Below are positions 38,801-46,454 of a DNA stretch of 64,000 bases, piece after piece. The DNA comes from CAWGJF01 sp963715745 (GTDB lineage Bacteria; Bacteroidota; Ignavibacteria; Ignavibacteriales; Ignavibacteriaceae). How positions within the stretch are numbered: position 1 is the stretch's first letter; each line of letters opens with the position of its first letter. The position numbers and the translations under genes were made by a program. The stretch is taken from contig OY970271.1 of assembly GCA_963715745.1 (NCBI GenBank), positions 1,860,001 through 1,924,000 on the forward strand. The letters are read 5' to 3'. The notes beneath the pieces were generated by a model. The model made no database searches. It had not been told where the DNA came from and worked only from the letters and a program-made list of their open reading frames with translations.

Positions 38801-39759
38801 CATTATGGGAGGGTGCAAAACTCGATATTACCTGGACTGTTGGTTGGAGCCAAAACAAAAATACAACTTTATCAGAAGATGCAAATGGTGATGTAATAAT
38901 AACAAACGTGACTCAAACAGGAAACCTGAATAAATCATTTTTAACATTGCCATCAGGGCTTCCTTTTGTCGATTCGGGAATTAAAAAAGTTAATACTTTA
39001 TATAATCCAAATGCCGAAGACAAAAGAAAAAATTTATCTGATGCATTTGTACAAGGATTCGAAAGTGTGCCATTTCTCTCAAAGCTTCCGTTGTTAAAAA
39101 GTGTAGCTTCATATATTCCAAGAGCAAACTGGAGAATTACATGGGATGGATTGGAAAAATTGTTCTTCTTTAAATCAATAGCTCAACGGGTTTCACTGGA
39201 TCATGCTTACACTTCCAGTTATACTGAAGGATGGAAACTCAGCAGTTCCGGAAACCGCGAAATACAAACACAGAGAATTGATTACGGATTTTCTCCTTTG
39301 GTCGGATTAAATATTTCATTCGGTGAAGTATTTGGTGGAACGCTATCAAGTAATGTTAAGTTTTCTTCAAAAACCAGTTATGATTTGGGAGTTACAACAA
39401 GTAATATTACTGAAACTTCTTCGAGGGAAATTGGAATAACAGCAAACTTTTCAAAATCAGGATTTGAACTGCCTTTGTTTGGGGTCTCTTTGAAAAATGA
39501 TATAGAGTTTTTGTTGTCATATTCTAATTCCAAAAATTCAACTGTGAGATTTGAAATGGATAACTTTACTGATACAGGAATTCCCCAGGATGGAACTACA
39601 AGAACAACTATCGAACCGAGAATAAAATATACTATTAGTTCTAAAGTAACTCTTTCTGTATTTTATAAAAGATCATCTGTCACACCAGAAGGAGCTGCCC
39701 GCATTCCACCCACAACCACAAATGAAGCAGGTTTGGATGTTAATATCCTGATTCAGTAG
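32884..39759 (+). CDS. sprA: T9SS outer-membrane translocon protein SprA
   Basis: A giant protein of about 2290 residues matching SprA (Sov), the 36-stranded barrel through which type IX secretion cargo leaves the cell. SprA-like features include FTDFEIPLPSVGVLSIFGEP, LNINADWNTERTFEYENQ, repeated GNVQIHG/TIGDKLN-like strands, SIAYIDDFEGAKKLIPIG, EVWINELRVVGADD and very long beta-rich tracts. GTG 32944 would give only a short uncharged hydrophobic start. The frame is open from 32860. Starting at ATT 32884, with AGGA 6 bases before, gives a proper signal: KRKIKNLAKEIL followed by SLTVFSLVIFYAGINLGFL. Hence the longer start is preferred. porX follows after 83 bases. Confidence 0.92.
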   Translation: MKRKIKNLAKEILSLTVFSLVIFYAGINLGFLSSNESQFNNAIWLDACFQMSKQNYTLDLNSTLNSDNQNKNTILKSPDYQFSELNGDETGDSFMEPVFNLPPDSTEEEETTSFDSTLSVVDSLLTDSLSTDSLLAADTTKVDWREIDSTARLEYFHYHREDEPYVQLEQKKQSKFFVEPSSQYKKRTITIDSTGKYVEIKETIAGQETKTLLRMPLEDYIYLKLALRERKTWEDLGYKYELKESNKDLSKLISSFTDFEIPLPSVGVLSIFGEPKISLKIGGNVQIHGAWRNETTEGVTANRLGNTRNEPDFKQTVQINVNGTIGDKLNINADWNTERTFEYENQLKIKYTGYEDEIIQSIEAGNVSMQTPSLIGGGEALFGVKALFKMGPFSLTTLASQKKGETKEVSVNSGSTSQDFSVRATDYSENHYFISEEYADSTLFRQYFFNPTPQVDGNLEIKEIEVWKSISTISPNLNSSLRYANCYIDLPPLQSGQTKYDDSTYRGDINPVPGEIENGKFVLLQQNVDYTVQPNTGFITFNTSLNQNEIIAVSYKQGPNNIRTGEFLANSTDTVLVLKLVKPKNLQPGYTKAWKLLLKNIYPLGTRNIKKEGFDFKIKYETVGGEAVDELNVNGETIRFLKAFGLDQQGSGGSATSDNVFDWREGFTILPETGEIIFPTLQPFGANIPTALEDKKYQAIYDTTKNAAKKETGPDKWVLTGKSSGGISSTYQLGFNVVENSVKVLLNGRELSAGSDYIVDYNIGQLTIRNEAALVPGADLKITYEQNDLFQLASKTLLGARGLYDFSDKTQLGFTVMNLNQQTLSDKVRIGEEPLSNTIYGLDFKTSADLPFLTKALDYLISTREISTFSFNGEYAYMSPDPNTKKSTISEDGGKSIAYIDDFEGAKKLIPIGINYGGWKDLSPPANLPFLASTDPKVIMEHKAKSFWFNITPSDVVVDSIYGGRKQVARSDQQITVLDYVFLPDTPGVNNGWPEFQPNLEGNWGGMMKLLSSTASDLTDQNIEYMEFWMNIKDAPPDASMYIDLGVISEDLVPYTVGTEYFGVMTEDRNQNDAVDEGEDIGVDFMTDAQERAYFGSTKSDPAGDNFKYQQGSPPSIFDYFNINGTEGNASLTDIGLLPDTEDLNRSGSTETTNSFFRYKVPLDTVKANNPFVVGSLTDKGWVLFRIPLKDTTGGKVGNPSFSNVETIRLFVNGVSQPVHFRMTEFNLVGSQWENQVKDDSILTVGVKSIEDNEDYTSPPGVIRERDRTRPDEQIYANEQSLNLILKDLPDGESRQAFKNLFRPLDVFNYREMKLFVHGDANYNSSSSISYRDPLTGEYSTEVFFRFGTDTSNYYEYRQPVVYNLEPGSSGWASIDIVFSDLTAAKQGIPDSSGIIEIPVPGRPDHYYRVKGNPTLTSVKFLAVGIYNPDNGFNPGPLSGEVWINELRVVGADDSKGWAYQFSTSLKLADLMTVNFNMSQRNPYFHRLSDRFGSRIDSKNWALSTDLDVLKLLPVNMRESNLRINYSHTESFGKPLYIPGTDIKVDQAADQLANSAQDSIGLTPEELRIATQTMSVSNSISSSNIKLKIPTNLWYIRDTWNSLSFGFNYNNSFNRSPTVLRSFNWVWNANMSYAFSFSPDNYIKPAEIPVIGFLFRILNDYKDVKVYFSPQTFSATVSARRNRNSSQTRPTGENTTSEIVSRDFTASRGFNFGWRITEGGLINLSWNYNVSVNSSLAHLLTVRDPAGDLIDRPESEIWNDILGRAGFGKDNQYQQSLDFRTSPRLPSFWDINRFFTITAGYSVGYRWNYDLRQEELGRSAGYSKKVTAGMILRWKSLTEPLFGSDDNNKKGKTIGEGNADKNDTTNVLVTQKESSLFRALNFLKLGIKAVFFDYDNFTFNFSNDNSLSKSGIASKGTGFGNFWGFVQNDKNGPSRAFQLGFSSDVGPRAFKQGTNLSDVFTEKNNFDFKTARPLWEGAKLDITWTVGWSQNKNTTLSEDANGDVIITNVTQTGNLNKSFLTLPSGLPFVDSGIKKVNTLYNPNAEDKRKNLSDAFVQGFESVPFLSKLPLLKSVASYIPRANWRITWDGLEKLFFFKSIAQRVSLDHAYTSSYTEGWKLSSSGNREIQTQRIDYGFSPLVGLNISFGEVFGGTLSSNVKFSSKTSYDLGVTTSNITETSSREIGITANFSKSGFELPLFGVSLKNDIEFLLSYSNSKNSTVRFEMDNFTDTGIPQDGTTRTTIEPRIKYTISSKVTLSVFYKRSSVTPEGAARIPPTTTNEAGLDVNILIQ

Positions 39760-39776
39760 AGTGATCTGTATCTATC

Positions 39777-39797
39777 TGAATACTTATCAGGTATTCT
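39777..39797 (+). terminator. Weak hairpin between sprA and porX
   Basis: GAATAC-TTATCAG-GTATTC forms a six-base stem in the 83-base gap, followed by a T-rich but interrupted stretch. It may be a weak terminator or attenuator that lowers porX expression relative to sprA. There is no strong U run, so this is tentative. Confidence 0.35.
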
Positions 39798-39842
39798 TAT
39801 ATTTTAAATTGATTTTTTAATAATTACTAATATGGAAATGAT

Positions 39843-41411
39843 ATGCCCGGAAAAAAAATTCTTTGGATTGATGATGAAATAGAATTGCTTCGCTCACATG
39901 TAATTTTTTTAACAGAAAAAGGTTATGAAGTTGATACTGCAACAAACGGAGAAGATGCGGTTTCAAGTACAAAAGAAAAAGATTACGATCTGATATTTTT
40001 AGATGAAATGATGCCTGGAATGGGAGGTCTGGAAACTCTGGGCAGAATCAAGGAGATCAATTCAAATATACCGGTTGTGATGGTTACAAAAAGTGAAGAA
40101 GAAACTTTGATGGATGAAGCAATTGGTGGGAAAATAACAGACTATCTAACAAAGCCTGTTAACCCAAGTCAGATTTTACTGGTTTGCAAAAAAATTCTGG
40201 AAGGCAAAAAAATAACAGGACAGTATGCCGCAAAGGATTACTTGCAGGCGTTTAATCAGATTTCAATGTCCTTAAACAGTAACCTTGATTTTGATGAATG
40301 GACAGAGCTTTATCAAAAATTAGTCGGTTGGGATATCGAACTTGATCAACATAAAGAAATAGGTTTGCGGCAAACTTTAAGCGATCAGTGGCGTGAAGCA
40401 AATAAAGAGTTCTCAAAATTTGTTGAAAGAAATTACCGCGATTGGGTTTCATCATTGGGTGATCCTGATGTTCCGTCCTTGAGTCCTGAAATTACTGAAA
40501 AATATGTTTTGCCAGAATTAAAAAATGAAAAGTCAAATGTATTTTATTTTGTAATAGATTGTCTTCGTCTGGATCAATGGCTGATTATGGAAAAGCAGTT
40601 AATTGATCTGTTTAAAATCGAGAAAGATTATTATTATGCAATTCTGCCAACAGCAACACCTTATGCGCGTAACTCGCTGTTCAGCGGATTTTTTCCTTCT
40701 GAAATAGAAAAATATTACCCGGATTTATGGCAGAATAAAGATGATGATGAAAAAAGTATGAACAAATATGAAAAAGAATTGCTTCAATTATTGCTTGACA
40801 GGAAAAAAATCAAGTTAAGGAATGATTTAAAGTATATTAAAATAATTGATCCTGAAGTCGGAAGAAATTTTGAACAGAATATTCTTTCCTATAAAAACAA
40901 CCAGCTTACAGCAATAGTTGTAAACTTCCTTGATATGATTGCTCATGGTCGTTCTGATTCCGATTTGCTTAAAGAAATTGCTCCCGATGAACCTGCATAT
41001 CGTTCATTGACAAATAGTTGGTTTACACATTCATCTTTACTTGCAACTTTCCAGGCACTTGCAAAAATGGAGAATGTTAAAATTATTATTACAACAGATC
41101 ATGGCAGCATTCGCTCACTTCGTGGAGCCAAAGTTTTAGGAGATCGTGAAGCATCAACAAATTTACGGTTTAAATACGGCAGAAATCTTAAAGCTGATGA
41201 TAAGCATGCTGTCTATATTAAAAACCCTGCTGATTATAAGCTTCCTAAAAGAGGCGTGACAATCAATTATATTATTGCTAAAGAAGATTATTATTTTGTT
41301 TACCCGACTGATTATCACAAATATCTTACTCATTACAAGGATACATTTCAGCATGGCGGAATTTCAATGGAAGAGATGATTTTACCTGTAATAAAAATGG
41401 AGCCGAAGTAG
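39843..41411 (+). CDS. porX: PorX: response regulator with PglZ-type phosphatase domain
   Basis: A 522-residue PorX. The N-terminal receiver has KILWIDDEIELL, the phosphoacceptor Asp54 in LIFLDEMMPGMGG and LTKPVNP. A helical linker follows, then a C-terminal alkaline-phosphatase-fold PglZ domain with FYFVIDCLRLDQW, ATPYARNSLFSGFFPSE, NFLDMIAHGRSD and IITTDHGSIRSL, the last carrying metal ligands. PorX is the known regulator of the type IX secretion system; its location directly after sprA supports this. No PorY kinase gene is in the window. tsaE follows within three bases. Confidence 0.93.
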   Translation: MPGKKILWIDDEIELLRSHVIFLTEKGYEVDTATNGEDAVSSTKEKDYDLIFLDEMMPGMGGLETLGRIKEINSNIPVVMVTKSEEETLMDEAIGGKITDYLTKPVNPSQILLVCKKILEGKKITGQYAAKDYLQAFNQISMSLNSNLDFDEWTELYQKLVGWDIELDQHKEIGLRQTLSDQWREANKEFSKFVERNYRDWVSSLGDPDVPSLSPEITEKYVLPELKNEKSNVFYFVIDCLRLDQWLIMEKQLIDLFKIEKDYYYAILPTATPYARNSLFSGFFPSEIEKYYPDLWQNKDDDEKSMNKYEKELLQLLLDRKKIKLRNDLKYIKIIDPEVGRNFEQNILSYKNNQLTAIVVNFLDMIAHGRSDSDLLKEIAPDEPAYRSLTNSWFTHSSLLATFQALAKMENVKIIITTDHGSIRSLRGAKVLGDREASTNLRFKYGRNLKADDKHAVYIKNPADYKLPKRGVTINYIIAKEDYYFVYPTDYHKYLTHYKDTFQHGGISMEEMILPVIKMEPK

Positions 41412-41413
41412 TA

Positions 41414-41845
41414 TTGAGGTTTCCTTCAAAAAGAAAATCGTTATCTGTTGCAGATACTTCCGCTATTGCAGTAGAGTTCAGCAAAGTTCTTAATAAATAT
41501 AATAGAATTGTTTTACTTGGAGAGCTTGGAGCTGGTAAAACCTATTTTATTAAAGAAGTATTAAAACAATTTGAAATTCAGGATGTTAATAGTCCGACTT
41601 TTGCAATTGTGAATCAATATGAAGGAAATATAAAAGCATATCATTTTGATTTTTACAGGTTAAAAAATTTTGAGGAACTTCTTGAAATTGGCTGGCTGGA
41701 TTATCTTAATGATGAAGACGCAGTAATGTTTATTGAATGGGGAGACCAGATTCCGCAAGCTGTTCCGGAAAAAAGAATAGAGATTAAAATAAATGTTCTC
41801 GAAGATTTATCTCGTGAATTTGAGTTTATTAAATATGGAAAATGA
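41414..41845 (+). CDS. tsaE: tRNA threonylcarbamoyladenosine biosynthesis ATPase TsaE
   Basis: A 143-residue P-loop ATPase. The Walker A motif is LLGELGAGKTYFIKE, then SPTFAIVNQYEG, HFDFYRL and IEWGDQIP, all typical of TsaE. TsaE works with TsaB and TsaD to make the t6A37 modification of ANN-decoding tRNAs. TTG 41414 begins two bases after the porX stop; no ATG is nearby. Its end overlaps the tsaB start by 11 bases, so the two are coupled. Confidence 0.92.
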   Translation: MRFPSKRKSLSVADTSAIAVEFSKVLNKYNRIVLLGELGAGKTYFIKEVLKQFEIQDVNSPTFAIVNQYEGNIKAYHFDFYRLKNFEELLEIGWLDYLNDEDAVMFIEWGDQIPQAVPEKRIEIKINVLEDLSREFEFIKYGK

Positions 41846-42488
41846 AAAAGCGATACTCTCAATAGAAACTTCCGATGCTGTTTGTAGTGCCTGTATTTTT
41901 TTTAATGAAGAAAAATATTTTTCAAACTCAATCCGTCTGAAGAATTCACATTCAGAAAAACTTCTACCCATTATTGAAAATTTAATGATATCCGCCGAAG
42001 TTAAACCTCAGCAAATTGAATCAATTGCAATTTCTGAAGGACCTGGTTCATTTACTGGTTTAAGAATTGGTATGGCTGCAGCCAAAGGATTGGCTTACGG
42101 ATGGAAAATTCCTTTAATTCCTGTTCCAACTTTTGAAGCAATTGCTCTGGAAATTTCAAATTTTTACCATGAAGGCAATGAATTTGTTATTGCTAATAAA
42201 GTTAATAAAGACGAGGTATATTTAGCTAAGTTTCAAATTAAAGCTAATAGTTATATATTTGTTGATGAGTTGAAGATATTAGATAAAAAACAGATACCTC
42301 GCAGGACAAAAAACAGGAAACTTTTCGGTAATGCAATAATGGATCGTCCTGTGAGATATTCTTCACCATCTCCCGAATTTGTTGCATTGTGGGCGAAACA
42401 ATTCGGAGAAAAAAAGAAAATAACAGATTTTGATTATTTAGAACCAAACTATCTTAAAAGCATTATTATTAAGGAGAAGATAAAATGA
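41835..42488 (+). CDS. tsaB: tRNA threonylcarbamoyladenosine biosynthesis protein TsaB
   Basis: A 217-residue ASKHA-fold protein. AILSIETSDAVCSACIF, HSEKLLPIIE, ISEGPGSFTGLRIGMAAAKG and PVPTFEAIA are classic TsaB (YeaZ) motifs. It is the scaffold partner of TsaD and TsaE in t6A synthesis. The start is MENEKAIL (ATG 41835), overlapping tsaE; the longer frame upstream lies inside tsaE and is rejected. The stop overlaps the next gene as ATGA. Confidence 0.92.
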   Translation: MENEKAILSIETSDAVCSACIFFNEEKYFSNSIRLKNSHSEKLLPIIENLMISAEVKPQQIESIAISEGPGSFTGLRIGMAAAKGLAYGWKIPLIPVPTFEAIALEISNFYHEGNEFVIANKVNKDEVYLAKFQIKANSYIFVDELKILDKKQIPRRTKNRKLFGNAIMDRPVRYSSPSPEFVALWAKQFGEKKKITDFDYLEPNYLKSIIIKEKIK

Positions 42489-43204
42489 TAAAAAAGATTT
42501 CTTTACTGTTTTTATTATTAGCTTCATTTGGTTTTGCTCAAATGTTTCAGCCTGAACTTGTTGCTCAGAATAAAGCGCATGATTTCGGTACGATTACTAC
42601 AGGCGATGTCGTTTCCCATACTTTTATTTTAACAAATAACGGTGGTGATGTCTTAAAGATTGAAGATGTTAAAGCTTCCTGTGGCTGCACTGCTGCTAAG
42701 CCTGAGAAAAGTGAACTTGAACCGGGTGAATCTACAAACCTCGTTGTAACTTTTAATTCAAAAGGAAGGAAAGGTCCGCAGAAAAAAACAATCCGTGTTA
42801 CTTCAAATGATCCAATTAACAAAGAGATGGTTTTAACAATCACTGCAAACGTAGCTGCAAAGGGAGATGATATAAGTGGAATGCCTTCAATTCAATTTAC
42901 AGAAACACAACATGATTTTGGTACTGTTAAAGAAGGTAATGTAGTTGATTACACCTTTAAATTCACTAATAAAGGCGATGGTGTTTTAAAAATAAGTGAT
43001 ATTAAAACTTCTTGCGGTTGCACAGCTGCACTCGTCAGTAGAGATAAGTTAAATCCTGGAGAAGAAGGCACACTTAAAGTAGAATTAAACACAAAGCACA
43101 GAACAGGAAAAATGAGCAGAACTGTTACTATTAATTCTAATGATCCAAAAGAACCTGCAAAAATTCTTACTATTTATGCACTAGTTGAAAAATCGGATAG
43201 CTGA
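42485..43204 (+). CDS. Exported protein with two DUF1573 domains
   Basis: A 239-residue protein with a signal peptide (LLFLLLASFGFAQ). It carries two similar Ig-like DUF1573 domains: HDFGTITTGDVVSHTFILTN ... SCGCTAAKPEKSELEPGES and HDFGTVKEGNVVDYTFKFTN ... SCGCTAALVSRDKLNPGEE. The paired cysteines in SCGCT are conserved in both. The family is common in Bacteroidota; its function is not established. A strong ribosome binding site (AAGGAGAAGATAAA) precedes the ATG. It lies between tsaB and accD with four-base or one-base overlaps on both sides. Confidence 0.88.
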   Translation: MIKKISLLFLLLASFGFAQMFQPELVAQNKAHDFGTITTGDVVSHTFILTNNGGDVLKIEDVKASCGCTAAKPEKSELEPGESTNLVVTFNSKGRKGPQKKTIRVTSNDPINKEMVLTITANVAAKGDDISGMPSIQFTETQHDFGTVKEGNVVDYTFKFTNKGDGVLKISDIKTSCGCTAALVSRDKLNPGEEGTLKVELNTKHRTGKMSRTVTINSNDPKEPAKILTIYALVEKSDS

Positions 43205-44043
43205 TGCCATGGTTTAGAAGATCGAAAGATAAAATTTCTCCTGACTCACAAAAAAAAGAATTGCCTGATGGTTTGTGGGTCAAATGTCCCGGCTGTGGTG
43301 AGATTATTCACAACAAGCAGCTGGAATCAAATCTCTGGACTTGTCTTAAATGTGATCATCATTTTAGAATTGGAAGCCAACAGTATATAAAAATATTATT
43401 GGACAAAGGAAGCTTCAGGGAGTTAAATAAAAAAATGCGTTCTGCTGATCCGCTGGAGTTTACCGATACTAAAAAATATAAGGACAGAATTTCTGAAACT
43501 ATTAAAAAACAAAATCTTAATGATGCAGTTAGAATTGGAACAGGTAAAATCGAAGGTCGTGAAATTGCATTTGGCTTCATGGATTTTGGATTTATAGGTG
43601 GAAGTATGGGATCGGTTGTTGGAGAAAAAATTGCCCGTGCTGCTGACAGATCGTTTAAGAGTAAAATACCTCTGGTTATAATTTCACAAAGTGGTGGCGC
43701 CAGGATGATGGAAGGTGCTTTTTCGCTAATGCAGATGGCAAAAACAAGCTCACGCCTTGCAAGGCTTGCCGATGCTGGTATTCCATATATTTCTGTTTTA
43801 ACAGACCCAACTACAGGAGGTACAACTGCGAGTTATGCAATGCTTGGTGATTTTAATATTGCGGAACCAAAAGCTTTAATTGGGTTTGCGGGACCTCGTG
43901 TAATTAAACAGACAATAGGTAGAGATTTACCAGAAGGATTTCAAAGATCTGAATTTTTACTTGAAAAAGGTTTTTTGGATATCGTTACCCACCGAAAAGA
44001 ACTTCGTTCAACAATTAATAATTTATTAGAATTAATCTCATAG
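43204..44043 (+). CDS. accD: Acetyl-CoA carboxylase carboxyltransferase beta subunit
   Basis: A 279-residue AccD. The N-terminal zinc ribbon has VKCPGCGEIIH and LWTCLKCDHHF. The crotonase-like carboxyltransferase core shows FGFMDFGFIGGSMGSVVGEKI, IISQSGGARMMEG and LTDPTTGGTTASYAMLGD followed by LIGFAGPRVI. With AccA it transfers the carboxyl group from biotin to acetyl-CoA, making malonyl-CoA. The biotin ligase that loads its carrier is encoded 2 kb downstream on the other strand. It starts on the last base of the previous stop codon (TGATG). Confidence 0.96.
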   Translation: MPWFRRSKDKISPDSQKKELPDGLWVKCPGCGEIIHNKQLESNLWTCLKCDHHFRIGSQQYIKILLDKGSFRELNKKMRSADPLEFTDTKKYKDRISETIKKQNLNDAVRIGTGKIEGREIAFGFMDFGFIGGSMGSVVGEKIARAADRSFKSKIPLVIISQSGGARMMEGAFSLMQMAKTSSRLARLADAGIPYISVLTDPTTGGTTASYAMLGDFNIAEPKALIGFAGPRVIKQTIGRDLPEGFQRSEFLLEKGFLDIVTHRKELRSTINNLLELIS

Positions 44044-44052
44044 GTTTTTGCT

Positions 44053-44907
44053 ATTAAAGTAATAACCAAAGTTACCGACCTCCGGAAAGAAATCAGACTG
44101 CAAAAAAAATCAGGAAACACTATCGGATTCGTTCCTACAATGGGTTTTCTTCACAAGGGTCACCTTTCTCTTGTAAGTGCCTCTAAAAAAAAATCTGATT
44201 TCACAGTAGTTTCAATTTTTGTTAATCCAACTCAATTTGCAGAAGGAGAAGATTTAGAAAAATACCCGAGAGATTTTGCGAGGGATAAAAACCTGCTTGA
44301 AAATGAAAAAGTAGATTTACTTTTTTATCCTGATAAAGATGAGATATATAGATTCAATTTTCAAACATTTGTTTCAGTTGAAAATATAACTGCTGTTCTT
44401 GAAGGTAAATTCAGACCTGCTCATTTCAGAGGTGTTACAACTGTTGTAAATATTTTGTTCAATTGTGTTCAACCTGATTTTGCTTTTTTCGGACAAAAAG
44501 ATGCACAGCAGGTTGAAGTAATTAAGCAAATGGTATCAGATTTGAAAATGGAAATTGAACTTGTTGTTTGTCCGATTGTCCGTGATGAAAGTGGTTTGGC
44601 AATGAGTTCACGGAATGTTTATTTATCAGCAAAAGAAAAAGAAATGGCGTCAAAAATTCATGAAGCGCTTTTATATGGAAGAAAATTTATTGAAGAAGAT
44701 AAAGAAACTAATTCACAAATTGTGATTGACAATATGAAAATGATGCTTTGTCAGGAAACTTCTATTGATTTAGATTATATAGATATTAGAAATGCTTACG
44801 GTTTCAGAGAGGTTGAATATATCGACGCAGGCAACGAATATTATATTCTTGTTGCAGCCAGAGTAGGGAATACCAGGTTGATTGATAATGAACTTGTAAG
44901 AATTTAA
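44053..44907 (+). CDS. panC: Pantothenate synthetase (pantoate--beta-alanine ligase), ATT start
   Basis: A 284-residue PanC, which joins pantoate and beta-alanine using ATP. FVPTMGFLHKGHLSLV holds the HIGH-like motif, then FVNPTQFAEGEDLEKYPRD, FRGVTTVVNILFN, DFAFFGQKDAQQ and MSSRNVYLS. The first in-frame ATG (44140) would start at MGFLHKGH and delete the essential PTM segment plus the first strand. Upstream, the frame is open back to the accD stop and reads IKVITKVTDLRKEIRL with Ile (ATT 44053) exactly where Met is expected. No ATG, GTG or TTG is in frame there. AGG lies 8 bases before the ATT. An ATT start is therefore inferred. Confidence 0.9.
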   Translation: MKVITKVTDLRKEIRLQKKSGNTIGFVPTMGFLHKGHLSLVSASKKKSDFTVVSIFVNPTQFAEGEDLEKYPRDFARDKNLLENEKVDLLFYPDKDEIYRFNFQTFVSVENITAVLEGKFRPAHFRGVTTVVNILFNCVQPDFAFFGQKDAQQVEVIKQMVSDLKMEIELVVCPIVRDESGLAMSSRNVYLSAKEKEMASKIHEALLYGRKFIEEDKETNSQIVIDNMKMMLCQETSIDLDYIDIRNAYGFREVEYIDAGNEYYILVAARVGNTRLIDNELVRI

Positions 44908-44919
44908 TTTAATTCAATT

Positions 44920-45681
44920 CTATATTTTATTTATTTTGGCTAAAGTATTTACTCCGTATAAAACCAAATTCTCTTCATATACAAAATCGAAGTTTAAAAA
45001 TGGAATAATTTTTTTGGCATGCCCGCCTGTTAAATAAATTGAAATTAACTTTGTCGATTTATCCCTTTTAAGATACAATATCGTTTTTTCAATCATTCCT
45101 ACAACTGAAGAAACAACACCACTTGCAATTGATGATTTTGTACTTTCACCAATAATTGAACTAAAATCGGAAATATCAACATCAGGTAACTGGGCAGTTC
45201 CTTTATTTAATGAATTAAACATCATATCCAAACCGGGAGCAATTAAGCCACCAACAAAATTTCCAGGATATTCAATTACATTTATTGTTGTTGCTGTTCC
45301 GAAATCAATTGACAGGATAAAAGTCTTTTTACTATAACCTTTATACATATCAGATTTCTTAAAAAGGAAAAAAGCTCCTTCCGCAGAACAAATTCTGTCT
45401 GCTCCCAAAGTCTCAGGTGTTTTGTAAGTAATCTCCAGGTTCGTTTTAATACTATTCGAAATTATTAAGGGAGGCTTTCCAGTTATATTTTTTATAACTT
45501 CATAAACAATTTTTGACTTCTCAGGAACTACCGAACAAATTGCAGAATCAGTCGTTTCTGATTTTAAAATGAAGAATTTTAATTCTGATGGTTCTGTATA
45601 TGAAGCCTGAGATATGATTTTATCTTGTTCGAATAGTGCGTATTTAATACGTGAATTACCAATATCAATTGCCAGCATCAT
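44920..45681 (-). CDS. coaX: Type III pantothenate kinase
   Basis: A 253-residue CoaX, phosphorylating pantothenate in the first step of coenzyme A synthesis. MLAIDIGNSRIKYALFE is the ATP-binding phosphate-1 motif, ETLGADRICSAEGA the pantothenate-site region, LSIDFGTATTINVIE phosphate-2, and GGLIAPGLDMMFNSL and YLTGGHAKKI complete the set. It converges with panC, so two steps of the same pathway are neighbours. Its start shares the TAATG junction with the birA stop. Confidence 0.94.
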   Translation of the reverse strand: MMLAIDIGNSRIKYALFEQDKIISQASYTEPSELKFFILKSETTDSAICSVVPEKSKIVYEVIKNITGKPPLIISNSIKTNLEITYKTPETLGADRICSAEGAFFLFKKSDMYKGYSKKTFILSIDFGTATTINVIEYPGNFVGGLIAPGLDMMFNSLNKGTAQLPDVDISDFSSIIGESTKSSIASGVVSSVVGMIEKTILYLKRDKSTKLISIYLTGGHAKKIIPFLNFDFVYEENLVLYGVNTLAKINKI

Positions 45682-46454
45682 TAAACAATACTCACATCAC
45701 CGGAAATTATTTTTTCCAGACCATCTTTGGTTCTTAAAATTAAAAATCCATTATCATCAATATCATCAAATATCCCGGTTTTCATTTTATCGTTTTCTGA
45801 AATAATTATTTTATCTCCAATCATTTTGCAATTTGACCGCCACTCCTTAAGAATATATTTAGGATCTTTAAGTGCTGATTCAATGAAGTACTCAAACTGA
45901 TTTAATATTTCGGCGAGTACTAATTCTCTTTCTATATTTGATTTAAATTCATTTTTAATTGAAGTTGCAGGTATTTTAAAATCGGTAGGGAAAGTTACCT
46001 GGTTAACGTTAACACCAATTCCAACAATAATTTTGTTTATTGATTTTCCTTGTGTTGAAGTTTCTAATAAAATGCCCGCAACTTTTTTATTGTTAATTAA
46101 GATATCGTTTGGCCATTTTAAGCTGGCATTTAGCTGAAATAAATTTTCTATTGATGTTGCAATTGATAATGAAGATGCAAGATTGATAATATTAGGAGTG
46201 ATTGATAAAATTTCTTTATCTGTTAATAGTATCGAGAATGTTAAATTAAATCCTTTTGCACTTGACCAGATTCTGTCCTTTCTTCCTTTTCCCTTAGTCT
46301 GGCTTTCAGCAAGTACAACTGTTCCGTTTTCATCAAACTCTTTTCCACCTGAATTTAATACGAAGTTCGTGGATTCTGTCTCTTCAAAATAGAAGAATTT
46401 TCTTCCAATATATTCTGTATCGAGTTTTATATCGAAGTCTTCAAAAGCGAACAA
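45681..46454 (-). CDS. birA: Biotin--[acetyl-CoA-carboxylase] ligase
   Basis: A ligase of about 257 residues without the DNA-binding domain of E. coli BirA. YFEETESTNFVL gives the STN motif, then AESQTKGKGRKDRIWSSAKG for the biotinyl-AMP loop, LKWPNDILINNKKVAGILLE with KWPND, and VGIGVNVN. A C-terminal SH3-like part ends it. The start is placed at TTG 46454 because GGAG lies 7 bases upstream; the frame-opening codon at 46478 has no such site. It loads biotin onto the acetyl-CoA carboxylase carrier, in line with accD nearby. It is probably co-transcribed with coaX. Confidence 0.92.
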   Translation of the reverse strand: MFAFEDFDIKLDTEYIGRKFFYFEETESTNFVLNSGGKEFDENGTVVLAESQTKGKGRKDRIWSSAKGFNLTFSILLTDKEILSITPNIINLASSLSIATSIENLFQLNASLKWPNDILINNKKVAGILLETSTQGKSINKIIVGIGVNVNQVTFPTDFKIPATSIKNEFKSNIERELVLAEILNQFEYFIESALKDPKYILKEWRSNCKMIGDKIIISENDKMKTGIFDDIDDNGFLILRTKDGLEKIISGDVSIV

